64,000 nucleotides of DNA from Brienomyrus brachyistius (GCF_023856365.1 NC_064548.1:806001-870000), one strand, 5' to 3'. Positions 1-8,088 are shown, numbered from the stretch's first letter. Numbers and translations are program-made. The notes: a model not told the origin generated them from the sequence alone.

Positions 1-197
1 GTCTTTGTTGAGCAACAGTCTCGTGTTAGCTTGAGAAGAGCCTCTCACCTGACTCGTGTACCGTACTATGGCTTAAAATCGGACACTTCTCATAGCTTGC
101 TGCTGCTCCAGGTTGACATTCACTGCATGTGGCTCAGGTGGGGAGATGGGCTCCAAAGAAAGAGGCAGAAAACGGCAAGAGTGGAGCTCACGGTTGT

Positions 198-270
198 GCC
201 GGAATAGCTCAGTTGGGAGAGCGTTAGACTGAAGATCTAAAGGTCCCTGGTTCAATCCCGGGTTCTGGCA
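198..270 (+). tRNA. tRNA-Phe-GAA: tRNA-Phe(GAA), unit 1, reference copy
   Basis: This 73-nt cloverleaf decodes UUC and UUU as phenylalanine. The acceptor pairs GCCGGAA with TTCTGGC (one G:T), the D stem is GCTC/GAGC, the anticodon stem is TTAGA/TCTAA with loop CTGAAGA, and the T stem is CCTGG/CCGGG with loop TTCAATC. The discriminator is A. The A box (TAGCTCAGTTGG) and B box (GGTTCAATCC) are intact. There is no intron and no encoded CCA. No run of four Ts follows before tRNA-Gln 55 bp downstream, so the two may share a transcript ending at 411-414. Confidence 0.97.
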
Positions 271-271
271 G

Positions 272-283
272 CACGTGACGTGA
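272..283 (+). promoter_or_regulatory. E-box plus CRE-like motif between tRNA-Phe and tRNA-Gln
   Basis: CACGTG (272-277) overlaps TGACGTGA (276-283) just after tRNA-Phe and about 43 bp before tRNA-Gln. The motif recurs in most units. Units 2, 4 and 5 read CACGTGAAGTGA, which spoils the CRE-like half, and unit 39 has GATGTGA. CACGTG is the core site of Myc/USF/MITF-type factors, and TGACG is the half-site of CREB-type factors. That it acts on these genes is only inferred; it may be chance sequence amplified with the array. Confidence 0.25.
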
Positions 284-325
284 GTCTGGGAGCTCGTCTC
301 CGCCTTGGGCTGTGATGTACCCGCT

Positions 326-397
326 GGTTCCATGGTGTAATGCTTAGCACTCTGGGCTCTGAGTCCAGCGATCCGAGTTCAAATCTCGGTGGGACCT
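326..397 (+). tRNA. tRNA-Gln-CTG: tRNA-Gln(CUG), unit 1
   Basis: This 72-nt tRNA decodes CAG as glutamine. The acceptor is GGTTCCA/TGGGACC with one wobble, the anticodon loop carries CTG, the T stem is CCGAG/CTCGG, and the discriminator is T. Relative to the full-length consensus of the window (copy at 8652), this copy has GGTT changed to GCTT in the D loop and the last anticodon-loop A changed to G. Even the consensus has a G:T pair at the top of the anticodon stem. Confidence 0.9.
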
Positions 398-410
398 GTC
401 ATGGGCTCAG

Positions 411-414
411 TTTT
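411..414 (+). terminator. RNA polymerase III terminator after tRNA-Gln
   Basis: TTTT starts 14 nt past tRNA-Gln in the context CTCAGTTTTGCG. It is the first T4 run after the start of tRNA-Phe, so it can end both a Gln transcript and a Phe-Gln read-through. It is kept in all complete units. Confidence 0.7.
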
Positions 415-494
415 GCGCCCCAAGGCGCACTCTTGCCCAAAAACGTTTCTTTTGCACTTTTTGCATGTGGTGTAGCCGACCTTTTCTGCCGCTT

Positions 495-568
495 GGCCGG
501 TTAGCTCAGCTGGTTAGAGCGTGGTGCTAATAACGCCAAGGTCATGGGTTCGATCCCCATACGGGCCA
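495..568 (+). tRNA. tRNA-Ile-AAT: tRNA-Ile(AAU), unit 1, reference copy
   Basis: This 74-nt tRNA has anticodon loop CTAATAA. AAU, read as IAU after deamination of A34, decodes AUU, AUC and AUA. The acceptor is GGCCGGT/ACGGGCC with a G:G at the fifth pair; from memory, vertebrate tRNA-Ile(AAU) has the same feature. The D arm is GCTC/GAGC, the T stem ATGGG/CCCAT, and the discriminator A. The A and B boxes are intact. What follows is CGCTTTCTCTTTCT: T3 runs only, and no T4 until the T6 at 870. Confidence 0.97.
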
Positions 569-1083
569 CGCTTTCTCTTTCTCCCGGTGGTCGGAGTGCT
601 TGGAGATCAGAGGTAGGGAAAATGAAAGTGTCCGACGTGATTATAAGAACACAGTCGTGCCAGATTCACCTGCGTCGTGGTGAGAAAAAGAAATGGAGGA
701 TACACGCATTTCTCTTAGCTGACAATTCTGCAGCAAGTGGACTGGCAAAGTGTACGTCTACATACACAATTTGCTCAAAGAGCGTAGTAGTTCGTGAAGA
801 AAAATCCAACCCGCACTGTAAAACCATGCTGCCTTCTGGTGTTGTTTACAACTTTCTGATGGAACGAGCTTTTTTGGAGGCATTTATTGGAAAAGTCGAC
901 GGAGTTGTCAAGCATCCCGAAGCAGCACTTGCACTAGAAGTTCCCAGAGTTCTTGTGCTTCAAGCACTTCAATTTATAAATACTCTGTTGATCTTAACAG
1001 TTGTGTGAAATGAGCTGTCATCTCTCCGTTTTTGCTTTAGCAATTTTTCCGGTCTTTCGGCAGAAAGCCGGTCTCGTGTGTTT
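569..1083. other. Ile-Gly spacer (515 bp in the basic unit)
   Basis: No RNA gene is recognised here. The spacer holds pyrimidine-rich sequence after tRNA-Ile, the bulk of the 154-codon reading frame described at 1936-2400, a T6 run at 870-875, a TATAAA at 975-980 (about 109 bp before tRNA-Gly, too far for a TATA box of that gene), T5 runs, and an inverted repeat just upstream of tRNA-Gly. The retroelement inserted in the equivalent spacer of unit 33. Confidence 0.6.
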
Positions 1084-1154
1084 GCATGGGTGGTTCAGTG
1101 GTAGAATTCTCGCCTGCCACGTTGGAGGCCCGGGTTCGATTCCCGGCCAATGCA
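1084..1154 (+). tRNA. tRNA-Gly-GCC: tRNA-Gly(GCC), unit 1
   Basis: This 71-nt tRNA decodes GGC and GGU as glycine. The T stem is CCGGG/CCCGG and the discriminator A. The acceptor reads GCATGGG against CCAATGC, leaving G opposite A at the fifth pair, as in most copies of the array. This copy also has GTTGG for GCGGG on the 3' side of the anticodon stem, which gives a G:T and a C:T. The A and B boxes look intact, so transcription is plausible, but folding should be weakened. Confidence 0.85.
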
Positions 1155-1589
1155 AAGCGGCTCTTTTAATAACTGTACACTCAGCGCTGAACTCCAGCTA
1201 ATTCAGTCTTATCTCAAGACAGGTACTCCACATTTCCGCTCAACCCCTGGCAAGCGGAGCCCTGAGGCTGGCTCATTACAGTTCCCCTAGCTAAAAACTA
1301 CACAGAGGCATCTCAGCTTCACACTTCTGACCGCCTTCTTGCCCATCCTTGCATCTGTGCACTTTCTCACACATTCCACTGTCTGACATATTGTCTTTGT
1401 TGAGCAACAGTCTCGTGTTAGCTTGAGAAGAGCCTCTCACCTGACTCGTGTACCATACTATGGCTTAAAATCGGACACTTCTCATAGCTTGCTGCTGCTC
1501 CAGGTTGACATTCACTGCATGTGGCTCAGGTGGGGAGATGGGCTCCAAAGAAAGAGGCAGAAAACGGCAAGAGTGGAGCTCACGGTTGT
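1155..1589. other. Gly-Phe spacer (435 bp)
   Basis: No gene is recognised. The spacer begins with the Gly terminator, then has a short inverted repeat (TCCGCT about 1237, AGCGGA about 1254), pyrimidine-rich stretches, and a CTGCTGCTCC segment near 1491. It is among the most uniform parts of the unit. No 5S rRNA, 7SK, U6 or other snRNA motif was seen. Confidence 0.55.
1164..1167 (+). terminator. RNA polymerase III terminator after tRNA-Gly
   Basis: TTTT in CTCTTTTAATAA starts 10 nt past tRNA-Gly. It is kept in most units, but units 22-27 read CTCTTTCAAT and have lost it. Confidence 0.75.
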
Positions 1590-1662
1590 GCCGGAATAGC
1601 TCAGTTGGGAGAGCGTTAGACTGAAGATCTAAAGGTCCCTGGTTCAATCCCGGGTTCTGGCA
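1590..1662 (+). tRNA. tRNA-Phe-GAA: tRNA-Phe(GAA), unit 2
   Basis: Same sequence as the unit 1 copy. The downstream E-box region reads CACGTGAAGTGA. Confidence 0.96.
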
Positions 1663-1717
1663 GCACGTGAAGTGAGTCTTGGAGCTCGTCTCCACCTTGG
1701 GCTGCGATGTACCCGCT

Positions 1718-1789
1718 GGTTCCATGGTGTAATGGTTAGCACTCTGGGCTCTGAATCCAGCGATCCAAGTTCAAATCTTGGTGGGACCT
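1718..1789 (+). tRNA. tRNA-Gln-CTG: tRNA-Gln(CUG), unit 2
   Basis: Full length. The T stem is CCAAG/CTTGG instead of CCGAG/CTCGG: both sides of the third pair changed, so pairing is kept (G:C to A:T). Confidence 0.95.
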
Positions 1790-1886
1790 GTCATGGGCTC
1801 AGTTTTGCGCCCCAAGGCGCACTCTTGCCCAAAAACGTTTCTTTTGCACTTTTTGCATGTGGTGTAGCCGACCTTTTCTGCCGCTT

Positions 1887-1960
1887 GGCCGGTTAGCTCA
1901 GCTGGTTAGAGCGTGGTGCTAATAACGCCAAGGTCATGGGTTCGATCCCCATACGGGCCA
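1887..1960 (+). tRNA. tRNA-Ile-AAT: tRNA-Ile(AAU), unit 2
   Basis: Same sequence as the unit 1 copy. Confidence 0.96.
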
Positions 1961-2400
1961 CGCTTTCTCTTTCTCCCGGTCGTCGGAGTGCTTGGAGATC
2001 AGAGGTAGGGAAAATGAAAGTGTCCGACGTGATTATAAGAACACAGTCGTGCCAGATTCACCTGCGTCGTGGTGAGAAAAAGAAATGGAGGATACACGCA
2101 TTTCTCTTAGCTGACAATTCTGCAGCAAGTGGACTGGCAAAGTGTACGTCTACATACACAATTTGCTCAAAGAGCGTAGTAGTTCTTGAAGAAAAATCCA
2201 ACCCGCACTGTAAAACCATGCTGCCTTCTGGTGTTGTTTACAAGTTTCTGATGGAACGAGCTTTTTTGGAGGCATTTATTGGAGAAGTCGACGGAGTTGT
2301 CAAGCATCCCGAAGCAGCACTTCCACTAGAAGGTCCCAGAGTTCTTGTGCTTCAAGCACTTCAATTTATAAATACTCCGTTGATCTTAACAGTTGTGTGA
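1936..2400 (+). CDS. recurrent 154-codon reading frame overlapping tRNA-Ile (doubtful gene)
   Basis: The frame opens at the ATG inside the T arm of tRNA-Ile (AAGGTCATGGG) and runs 465 nt through the spacer. A later in-frame ATG with a good context (AAAATGAAA, residue 27) would give about 128 residues. No family is recognised and no signal peptide or membrane segment is evident. Full copies start at 544, 3328, 4705, 6090 (152 codons), 7476, 8870, 10255, 11640, 13025, 14419, 15811, 17196, 18581, 19966, 21351, 22736, 24121, 25513, 26898, 28283, 29675, 31067, 32460, 33852, 35245, 36637, 38030, 39422, 40813, 42205, 43590, 57207, 58599, 61383 and 62775. At 54423 and 55815 the first codon is GTG. 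Unit 38 has ATGGGTTAG, and unit 33 is cut by the retroelement. Most differences between copies change the amino acid, which argues against selection on a protein. Confidence 0.15.
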   Translation: MGSIPIRATLSLSPGRRSAWRSEVGKMKVSDVIIRTQSCQIHLRRGEKKKWRIHAFLLADNSAASGLAKCTSTYTICSKSVVVLEEKSNPHCKTMLPSGVVYKFLMERAFLEAFIGEVDGVVKHPEAALPLEGPRVLVLQALQFINTPLILTVV

Positions 2401-2475
2401 AATGAGCTGTCATCACTCCGTTTTTGCTTTAGCAATTTTTCCGGTCTTTCGGCGGAAAGCCGGTCTCGTGTGTTT

Positions 2476-2546
2476 GCATGGGTGGTTCAGTGGTAGAATT
2501 CTCGCCTGCCACGCGGGAGGCCCGGGTTCGATTCCTGGCCAATGCA
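2476..2546 (+). tRNA. tRNA-Gly-GCC: tRNA-Gly(GCC), unit 2
   Basis: Fifth acceptor pair is G:A. The 3' T stem has CCTGG for CCCGG, giving a G:T wobble. Confidence 0.88.
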
Positions 2547-2981
2547 AAGCGGCTCTTTTAATAACTGTACACTCAGCGCTGAACTCCAGCTAATTCAGTC
2601 TTATCTCAAGACAGGTACTCCACATTTCCGCTCAACCCCTGGCAAGCGGAGCCCTGAGGCTGGCTCATTACAGTTCCCCTAGCTAAAAACTACACAGAGG
2701 CATCTCAGCTTCACACTTCTGACCGCCTTCTTGCCCATCCTTGCATCTGTGCACTTTCTCACACATTCCACTGTCTGACATATTGTCTTTGTTGAGCAAC
2801 AGTCTCGTGTTAGCTTGAGAAGAGCCTCTCACCTGACTCGTGTACCGTACTATGGCTTAAAATCGGACACTTCTCATAGCTTGCTGCTGCTCCAGGTTGA
2901 CATTCACTGCATGTGGCTCAGGTGGGGAGATGGGCTCCAAAGAAAGAGGCAGAAATCGGCAAGAGTGGAGCTCACGGTTGT

Positions 2982-3054
2982 GCCGGAATAGCTCAGTTGG
3001 GAGAGCGTTAGACTGAAGATCTAAAGGTCCCTGATTCAATCCCGGGTTCTGGCA
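2982..3054 (+). tRNA. tRNA-Phe-GAA: tRNA-Phe(GAA), unit 3
   Basis: CCTGATTCAATCC in the T arm: the last T-stem G is A, which breaks that pair and alters the B box (GATTC for GGTTC). Confidence 0.85.
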
Positions 3055-3109
3055 GCACGTGACGTGAGTCTTGGAGCTCGTCTCCGCCTTGGGCTGCGAT
3101 GTACCGGCT

Positions 3110-3181
3110 GGTTCCATGGTGTAATGGTTAGCACTCTGGGCTCTGAATCGAGCGATCCGAGTTCAAATCTCGGTGGGACCT
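3110..3181 (+). tRNA. tRNA-Gln-CTG: tRNA-Gln(CUG), unit 3
   Basis: Full length, but TCGAG replaces TCCAG on the 3' side of the anticodon stem, giving a G:G mismatch. Confidence 0.82.
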
Positions 3182-3278
3182 GTCATGGGCTCAGTTTTGC
3201 GCCCCAAGGCGCACTCTTGCCCAAAAACGTTTCTTTTGCACTTTTTGCATGTGGTGTAGCCGACCTTTTCTGCCGCTT

Positions 3279-3352
3279 GGCCGGTTAGCTCAGCTGGTTA
3301 GAGCGTGGTGCTAATAACGCCAAGGTCATGGGTTCGATCCCCATACGGGCCA
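3279..3352 (+). tRNA. tRNA-Ile-AAT: tRNA-Ile(AAU), unit 3
   Basis: Reference sequence. Confidence 0.96.
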
Positions 3353-3867
3353 CGCTTTCTCTTTCTCCCTGTGGTCGGAGTGCTTGGAGATCAGAGGTCG
3401 GGAAAATGAAAGTGTCCGACGTGATTATAAGAACACAGTCGTGCCAGATTCACCTGTTTCGTGGTGAGAAAAAGAAATGGAGGATACACGCATTTCTCTT
3501 AGCTGACAATTCTGCAGCAAGTGGACTGGCAAAGTGTACGTCTACATACACAATTTGCTCAAAGAGCGTAGTAGTTCGTGAAGAAAAATCCAAGCCGCAC
3601 TGTAAAACCATGCTGCCTTCTGGTGTTGTTTACAACTTTCTGATGGAACGAGCTTTTTTGGAGGCATTTATTGGAAAAGTCGACGGAGTTGTCAAGCATC
3701 CCGAAGCAGCACTTCCACTAGAAGGTCCCAGAGTTCTTGTGCTTCAAGCACTTCAATTTATAAATACTCCGTTGATCTTAACAGTTGTGTGAAATGAGCT
3801 GTCATCACTCCGTTTTTGCTTTAGCAATTTTTCCGGTCTTTCGGCGGAAAGCCGGCCTCGTGTGTTT

Positions 3868-3938
3868 GCATGGGTGGTTCAGTGGTAGAATTCTCGCCTG
3901 CCACGCGGGAGGCCCGGGTTCGATTCCCGGCCAATGCA
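3868..3938 (+). tRNA. tRNA-Gly-GCC: tRNA-Gly(GCC), unit 3, array-typical copy
   Basis: The typical Gly sequence of the array: only the fifth acceptor pair (G:A) departs from a regular cloverleaf. D arm GTTC/GAAT, anticodon stem CTCGC/GCGGG, loop CTGCCAC, T arm CCGGG TTCGATT CCCGG. Used here as the reference for the other Gly copies. Confidence 0.92.
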
Positions 3939-4373
3939 AAGCGGCTCTTTTAATAACTGTACACTCAGCGCTGAACTCCAGCTAATTCAGTCTTATCTCA
4001 AGACAGGTACTCCACATTTCCGCTCAACCCCTGGCAAGCGGAGCCCTGAGGCTGGCTCATTACAGTTCCCCTAGCTAAAAACTACACAGAGGCATCTCAG
4101 CTTCACACTTCTGACCGCCTTCTTGCCCATCCTTGCATCTGTGCACTTTCTCACACATTCCACTGTCTGACATATTGTCTTTGTTGAGCAACAGTCTCGT
4201 GTTAGCTTGAGAAGAGCCTCTCACCTGACTCGTGTACCGTACTATGGCTTAAAATCGGACACTTCTCATAGCTTGCTGCTGCTCCAGGTTGACATTCACT
4301 GCATTTGGCTCAGGTGGGGAGATGGGCTCCAAAGAAAGAGGCAGAAAACGGCAAGAGTGGAGCTCACAGTTGT

Positions 4374-4438
4374 GCCGGAATAGCTCAGTTGGGAGAGCGT
4401 TAGACTAAAGGTCCCTGGTTCAATCCCGGGTTCTGGCA
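4374..4438 (+). pseudogene. tRNA-Phe pseudogene without anticodon, unit 4
   Basis: This copy is 65 nt. Eight nucleotides (GAAGATCT) are missing after TTAGACT, so the GAA anticodon and most of the 3' anticodon stem are gone. The A and B boxes remain, so a short non-decoding RNA could still be transcribed. Confidence 0.93.
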
Positions 4439-4493
4439 GCACGTGAAGTGAGTCTTGGAGCTCGTCTCCGCCTTGGGCTGCGATGTACCCGCT

Positions 4494-4558
4494 GGTTCCA
4501 TGGTGTAATGGTCAGCGCTCTGAATCCAGCGATCCAAGTTCAAATCTCGGTGGGACCT
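4494..4558 (+). pseudogene. tRNA-Gln pseudogene, 7-nt deletion, unit 4
   Basis: 65 nt. ACTCTGG, the 5' strand of the anticodon stem, is missing (GTCAGC joins GCTCTGAATCC). The loop with CTG and the 3' strand remain but have no partner. The T stem also has CCAAG against CTCGG. It is the first of fourteen copies with this deletion. Both Phe and Gln are broken in this unit. Confidence 0.9.
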
Positions 4559-4655
4559 GTCATGGGCTCAGTTTTGCGCCCCAAGGCGCACTCTTGCCCA
4601 AAAACGTTTCTTTTGCAGTTTTTGCATGTGGTGTAGCCGACCTTTTCTGCCGCTT

Positions 4656-4729
4656 GGCCGGTTAGCTCAGCTGGTTAGAGTGTGGTGCTAATAACGCCAA
4701 GGTCATGGGTTCGATCCCCATACGGGCCA
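4656..4729 (+). tRNA. tRNA-Ile-AAT: tRNA-Ile(AAU), unit 4
   Basis: GAGT for GAGC in the 3' D stem turns one G:C into G:T. Confidence 0.93.
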
Positions 4730-5244
4730 CGCTTTCTCTTTCTCCCGGTGGTCGGAGTGCTTGGAGATCAGAGGTCGGGAAAATGAAAGTGTCCGACGTG
4801 ATTATAAGAACACAGTCGTGCCAGATTCACCTGCGTCGTGGTGAGAAAAAGAAATGGAGGATACACGCATTTCTCTTAGCTGACAATTCTGCAGCAAGTG
4901 GACTGGCAAAGTGTACGTCTACATACACAATTTGCTCAAAGAGCGTAGTAGTTCGTGAAGAAAAATCCAACCCGCACTGTAAAACCATGCTGCCTTCTGG
5001 TGTTGTTTACAACTTTCTGATGGAACGAGCTTTTTTGGAGGCATTTATTGGAAAAGTCGACGGAGTTGTCAAGCATCCCGAAGCAGCACTTCCACTAGAA
5101 GGTCCCAGAGTTCTTGTGCTTCAAGCACTTCAATTTATAAATACTCCGTTGATCTTAACAGTTGTGTGAAATGAGCTGTCATCACTCCGTTTTTGCTTTA
5201 GCAATTTTTCCAGTCTTTCGGCGGAAAACCGGCCTCGTGTGTTT

Positions 5245-5315
5245 GCATGGGTGGTTCAGTGGTAGAATTCTCGCCTGCCACGCGGGAGGCCCGTGTTCGA
5301 TTCCCGGCCAATGCA
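5245..5315 (+). tRNA. tRNA-Gly-GCC: tRNA-Gly(GCC), unit 4
   Basis: The T stem reads CCGTG instead of CCGGG, causing a mismatch and changing the start of the B box to GTGTTCG. The acceptor G:A is also present. Confidence 0.78.
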
Positions 5316-5750
5316 AAGCGGCTCTTTTAATAACTGTACACTCAGCGCTGAACTCCAGCTAATTCAGTCTTATCTCAAGACAGGTACTCCACATTTCCGC
5401 TCAACCCCTGGCAAGCGGAGCCCTGAGGCTGGCTCATTACAGTTCCCCTAGCTAAAAACTACACAGAGGCATCTCAGCTTCACACTTCTGACCGCCTTCT
5501 TGCCCATCCTTGCATCTGTGCACTTTCTCACACATTCCACTGTCTGACATATTGTCTTTTTTGAGCAACAGTCTCGTGTTAGCTTGAGAAGAGCCTCTCA
5601 CCTGACTCGTGTACCGTACTATGGCTTAAAATCGGACACTTCTCATAGCTTGCTGCTGCTCCAGGTTGACATTCACTGCATGTGGCTCAGGTGGGGAGAT
5701 GGGCTCCAAAGAAAGAGGCAGAAAACGGCAAGAGTGGAACTCACGGTTGT

Positions 5751-5823
5751 GCCGGAATAGCTCAGTTGGGAGAGCGTTAGACTGAAGATCTAAAGGTCCC
5801 TGGTTCAATCCCGGGTTCTGGCA
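5751..5823 (+). tRNA. tRNA-Phe-GAA: tRNA-Phe(GAA), unit 5
   Basis: Reference sequence. Confidence 0.96.
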
Positions 5824-5878
5824 GCACGTGAAGTGAGTCTTGGAGCTCGTCTCCGCCTTGGGCTGCGATGTACCCGCT

Positions 5879-5943
5879 GGTTCCATGGTGTAATGGTCAG
5901 CGCTCTGAATCCAGCGATCGAAGTTCAAATCTCGGTAGGACCT
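5879..5943 (+). pseudogene. tRNA-Gln pseudogene, 7-nt deletion, unit 5
   Basis: Same deletion as unit 4, plus CGAAG in the 5' T stem and TAGGACC in the 3' acceptor: the most damaged Gln copy. Confidence 0.9.
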
Positions 5944-6040
5944 GTCATGGGCTCAGTTTTGCGCCCCAAGGCGCACTATTGCCCAAAAACGTTTCTTTTG
6001 CACTTTTTGCATGTGGTGTTGCCGATTTTTTCTGCCGCTT

Positions 6041-6114
6041 GGCCGGTTAGCTCAGCTGGTTAGAGCGTGGTGCTAATAACGCCAAGGTCATGGGTTCGAT
6101 CCCCATACGGGCCT
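6041..6114 (+). tRNA. tRNA-Ile-AAT: tRNA-Ile(AAU) with changed 3' end, unit 5
   Basis: Six nucleotides (ACGCTT) are missing directly after the acceptor stem, so the discriminator A becomes T and the trailer starts TCTCTTTCTCCC. The body is otherwise the reference sequence. A73 is an identity element for many tRNA-Ile species, so charging may suffer. Confidence 0.8.
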
Positions 6115-6623
6115 CTCTTTCTCCCGGTGGTCGGAGTGCTTGGAGATCAGAGGTAAGGAAAATGAAAGTGTCCGACGTGATTATAAGAACACAGTTGTGC
6201 CAGATTCACCTGCGTCGTGGTGAGAAAAAGAAATGGAGGATACACGCATTTCTCTTAGCTGACAATTCTGCAGCAAGTGGACTGGCAAAGTGTACGTCTA
6301 CATACACAATTTGCTCAAAGAGCGTAGTAGTTCTTGAAGAAAAATCCAACCTGCACTGTAAAACCATGCTGCCTTCTGGTGTTGTTTACAAGTTTCTGAT
6401 GGAACGAGCTTTTTTGGAGGCATTTATTGGAAAAGTCGACGGAGTTGTCAAGCATCCCGAAGCAGCACTTCCACTAGAAGGTCCCAGAGTTCTTGTGCTT
6501 CAAGCACTTCAATTTATAAATACTCCGTTGATCTTAACAGTTGTGTGAAATGAGCTGTCATCACTCCGTTTTTGCTTTAGCAATTTTTCCGGTCTTTCGG
6601 CGGAAAGCCGGCCTTGTGTGTTT

Positions 6624-6694
6624 GCATGGGTGGTTCAGTGGTAGAATTCTCGCCTGCCACGCGGGAGGCCCGGGTTCCATTCCCGGCCAATGCA
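6624..6694 (+). tRNA. tRNA-Gly-GCC: tRNA-Gly(GCC), B-box variant, unit 5
   Basis: T loop TTCCATT for TTCGATT: the B box becomes GGTTCCATTCC, with C at the usual purine. Acceptor G:A present. Confidence 0.8.
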
Positions 6695-7129
6695 AAGCGG
6701 CTCTTTTAATAACTGTACACTCAGCGCTGAACTCCAGCTAATTCAGTCTTATCTCAAGACAGGTACTCCACATTTCCGCTCAACCCCTGGCAAGCGGAGC
6801 CCTGAGGCTGGCTCATTACAGTTCCCCTAGCTAAAAACTACACAGAGGCATCTCAGCTTCACACTTCTGACCGCCTTCTTGCCCATCCTGGCATCTGCGC
6901 ACTTTCTCACACATTCCACTGTCTGACATATTGTCTTTGTTGAGCAACAGTCTCGTGTTAGCTTGAGAAGAGCCGCTCACCTGACTCGTGTACCGTACTA
7001 TGGCTTAAAATCGGACACTTCTCATAGCTTGCTGCTGCTCCAGGTTGACATTCACTGCATGTGGCTCAGGTGGGGAGATGGGCTCCAAAGAAAGAGGCAG
7101 AAAACGGCAAGAGTGGAGCTCACGGTTGT

Positions 7130-7202
7130 GCCGGAATAGCTCAGTTGGGAGAGCGTTAGACTGAAGATCTAAAGGTCCCTGGTTCAATCCCGGGTTCTGG
7201 CA
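7130..7202 (+). tRNA. tRNA-Phe-GAA: tRNA-Phe(GAA), unit 6
   Basis: Reference sequence. Confidence 0.96.
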
Positions 7203-7257
7203 GCACGTGACGTGAGTCTTGGAGCTCGTCTCCGCCTTGGGCTGCGATGTACCCGCT

Positions 7258-7329
7258 GGTTCCATGGTGTAATGGTCAGCACTCTGGGCTCTGAATCCAG
7301 CGATCCAAGTTCAAATCTCGGTGGGACCT
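7258..7329 (+). tRNA. tRNA-Gln-CTG: tRNA-Gln(CUG), unit 6
   Basis: Full length. CCAAG faces CTCGG in the T stem, an A:C mismatch that unit 2 compensates and this copy does not. D loop GGTCAG. Confidence 0.88.
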
Positions 7330-7426
7330 GTCATGGGCTCAGTTTTGCGCCCCAAGGCGCACTATTGCCCAAAAACGTTTCTTTTGCACTTTTTGCATGT
7401 GGTGTAGCCGATTTTTTCTGCCGCTT

Positions 7427-7500
7427 GGCCGGTTAGCTCAGCTGGTTAGAGCGTGGTGCTAATAACGCCAAGGTCATGGGTTCGATACCCATACGGGCCA
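7427..7500 (+). tRNA. tRNA-Ile-AAT: tRNA-Ile(AAU), unit 6
   Basis: Last T-loop base is A (TTCGATA). Stems unchanged. Confidence 0.93.
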
Positions 7501-8017
7501 CGCTTTCTCTTTCTCCCGGTCGTCGGAGTGCTTGGAGATCAGAGGTAGGGAAAATGAAAGTGTCCGACGTGATTATAAGAACACAGTCGTGCCAGATTCA
7601 CCTGCGTCGTGGTGAGAAAAAGAAATGGAGGATACACGCATTTCTCTTAGCTGACAATTCTGCAGCAAGTGGACTGGCAAAGTGTACGTCTACATACACA
7701 ATTTGCTCAAAGAGCGTAGTAGTTCTTGAAGAAAAATCCAACCCGCACTGTAAAACCATGCTGCCTTCTGGTGTTGTTTACAAGTTTCTGATGGAACGAG
7801 CTTTTTTGGAGGCATTTATTGGAAAAGTCGACGGAGTTGTCAAGCATCCCGAAGCAGCACTTCCACTAGAAGGTCCCAGAGTTCTTGTGCTTCAAGCACT
7901 TCAATTTATAAATACTCCGTTGATCTTAACAGTTGTGTGAAATGAGCTGTCATCACTCCGTTTTTGCTTTAGCAATTTTTCCGGTCTTTCGGCGGAAAGC
8001 CGGCCTCGTGTGTTTTT

Positions 8018-8088
8018 GCTTGGGTGGTTCAGTGGTAGAATTCTCGCCTGCCACGCGGGAGGCCCGGGTTCGATTCCCGGCCAATGCA
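8018..8088 (+). tRNA. tRNA-Gly-GCC: tRNA-Gly(GCC) with two acceptor mismatches, unit 6
   Basis: Starts GCTTGGG, so the third pair is T:T as well as the fifth G:A. Two extra Ts precede the gene (TGTTTTTGC), placing a T5 run at its 5' edge. The same allele recurs in unit 10. Confidence 0.72.

Noticed and set aside
73..333. Minus-strand 86 to 100 codon frame covering tRNA-Phe and part of tRNA-Gln in most units
   Set aside because: It is the antisense of tRNA genes. Its length follows the indels of the Gln gene, and no independent coding sign is seen.
975..980. TATAAA as promoter for tRNA-Gly
   Set aside because: It lies about 109 bp upstream; a polymerase III TATA element would be expected near -30.
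1001..1201. 66-codon frame across tRNA-Gly following the 154-codon frame
   Set aside because: It contains the whole tRNA-Gly gene. The ATG overlap (GTGTGAAATGAG) with the preceding frame looks operon-like but is not meaningful in this eukaryotic setting.
1155..1589. A fifth small RNA gene (5S rRNA, U6, 7SK or other) in the long spacers
   Set aside because: No recognisable internal control region, snRNA motif or further cloverleaf was found on reading both spacers.
1672..1896. Plus-strand 60 to 76 codon frames running over tRNA-Gln and toward tRNA-Ile
   Set aside because: They read through tRNA genes, and their frame changes with the 7-nt Gln deletion.
4374..4438. An intron explanation for length differences in the Phe and Gln genes
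   Set aside because: The short forms lack required stem bases. The full-length forms are standard tRNA lengths without introns.
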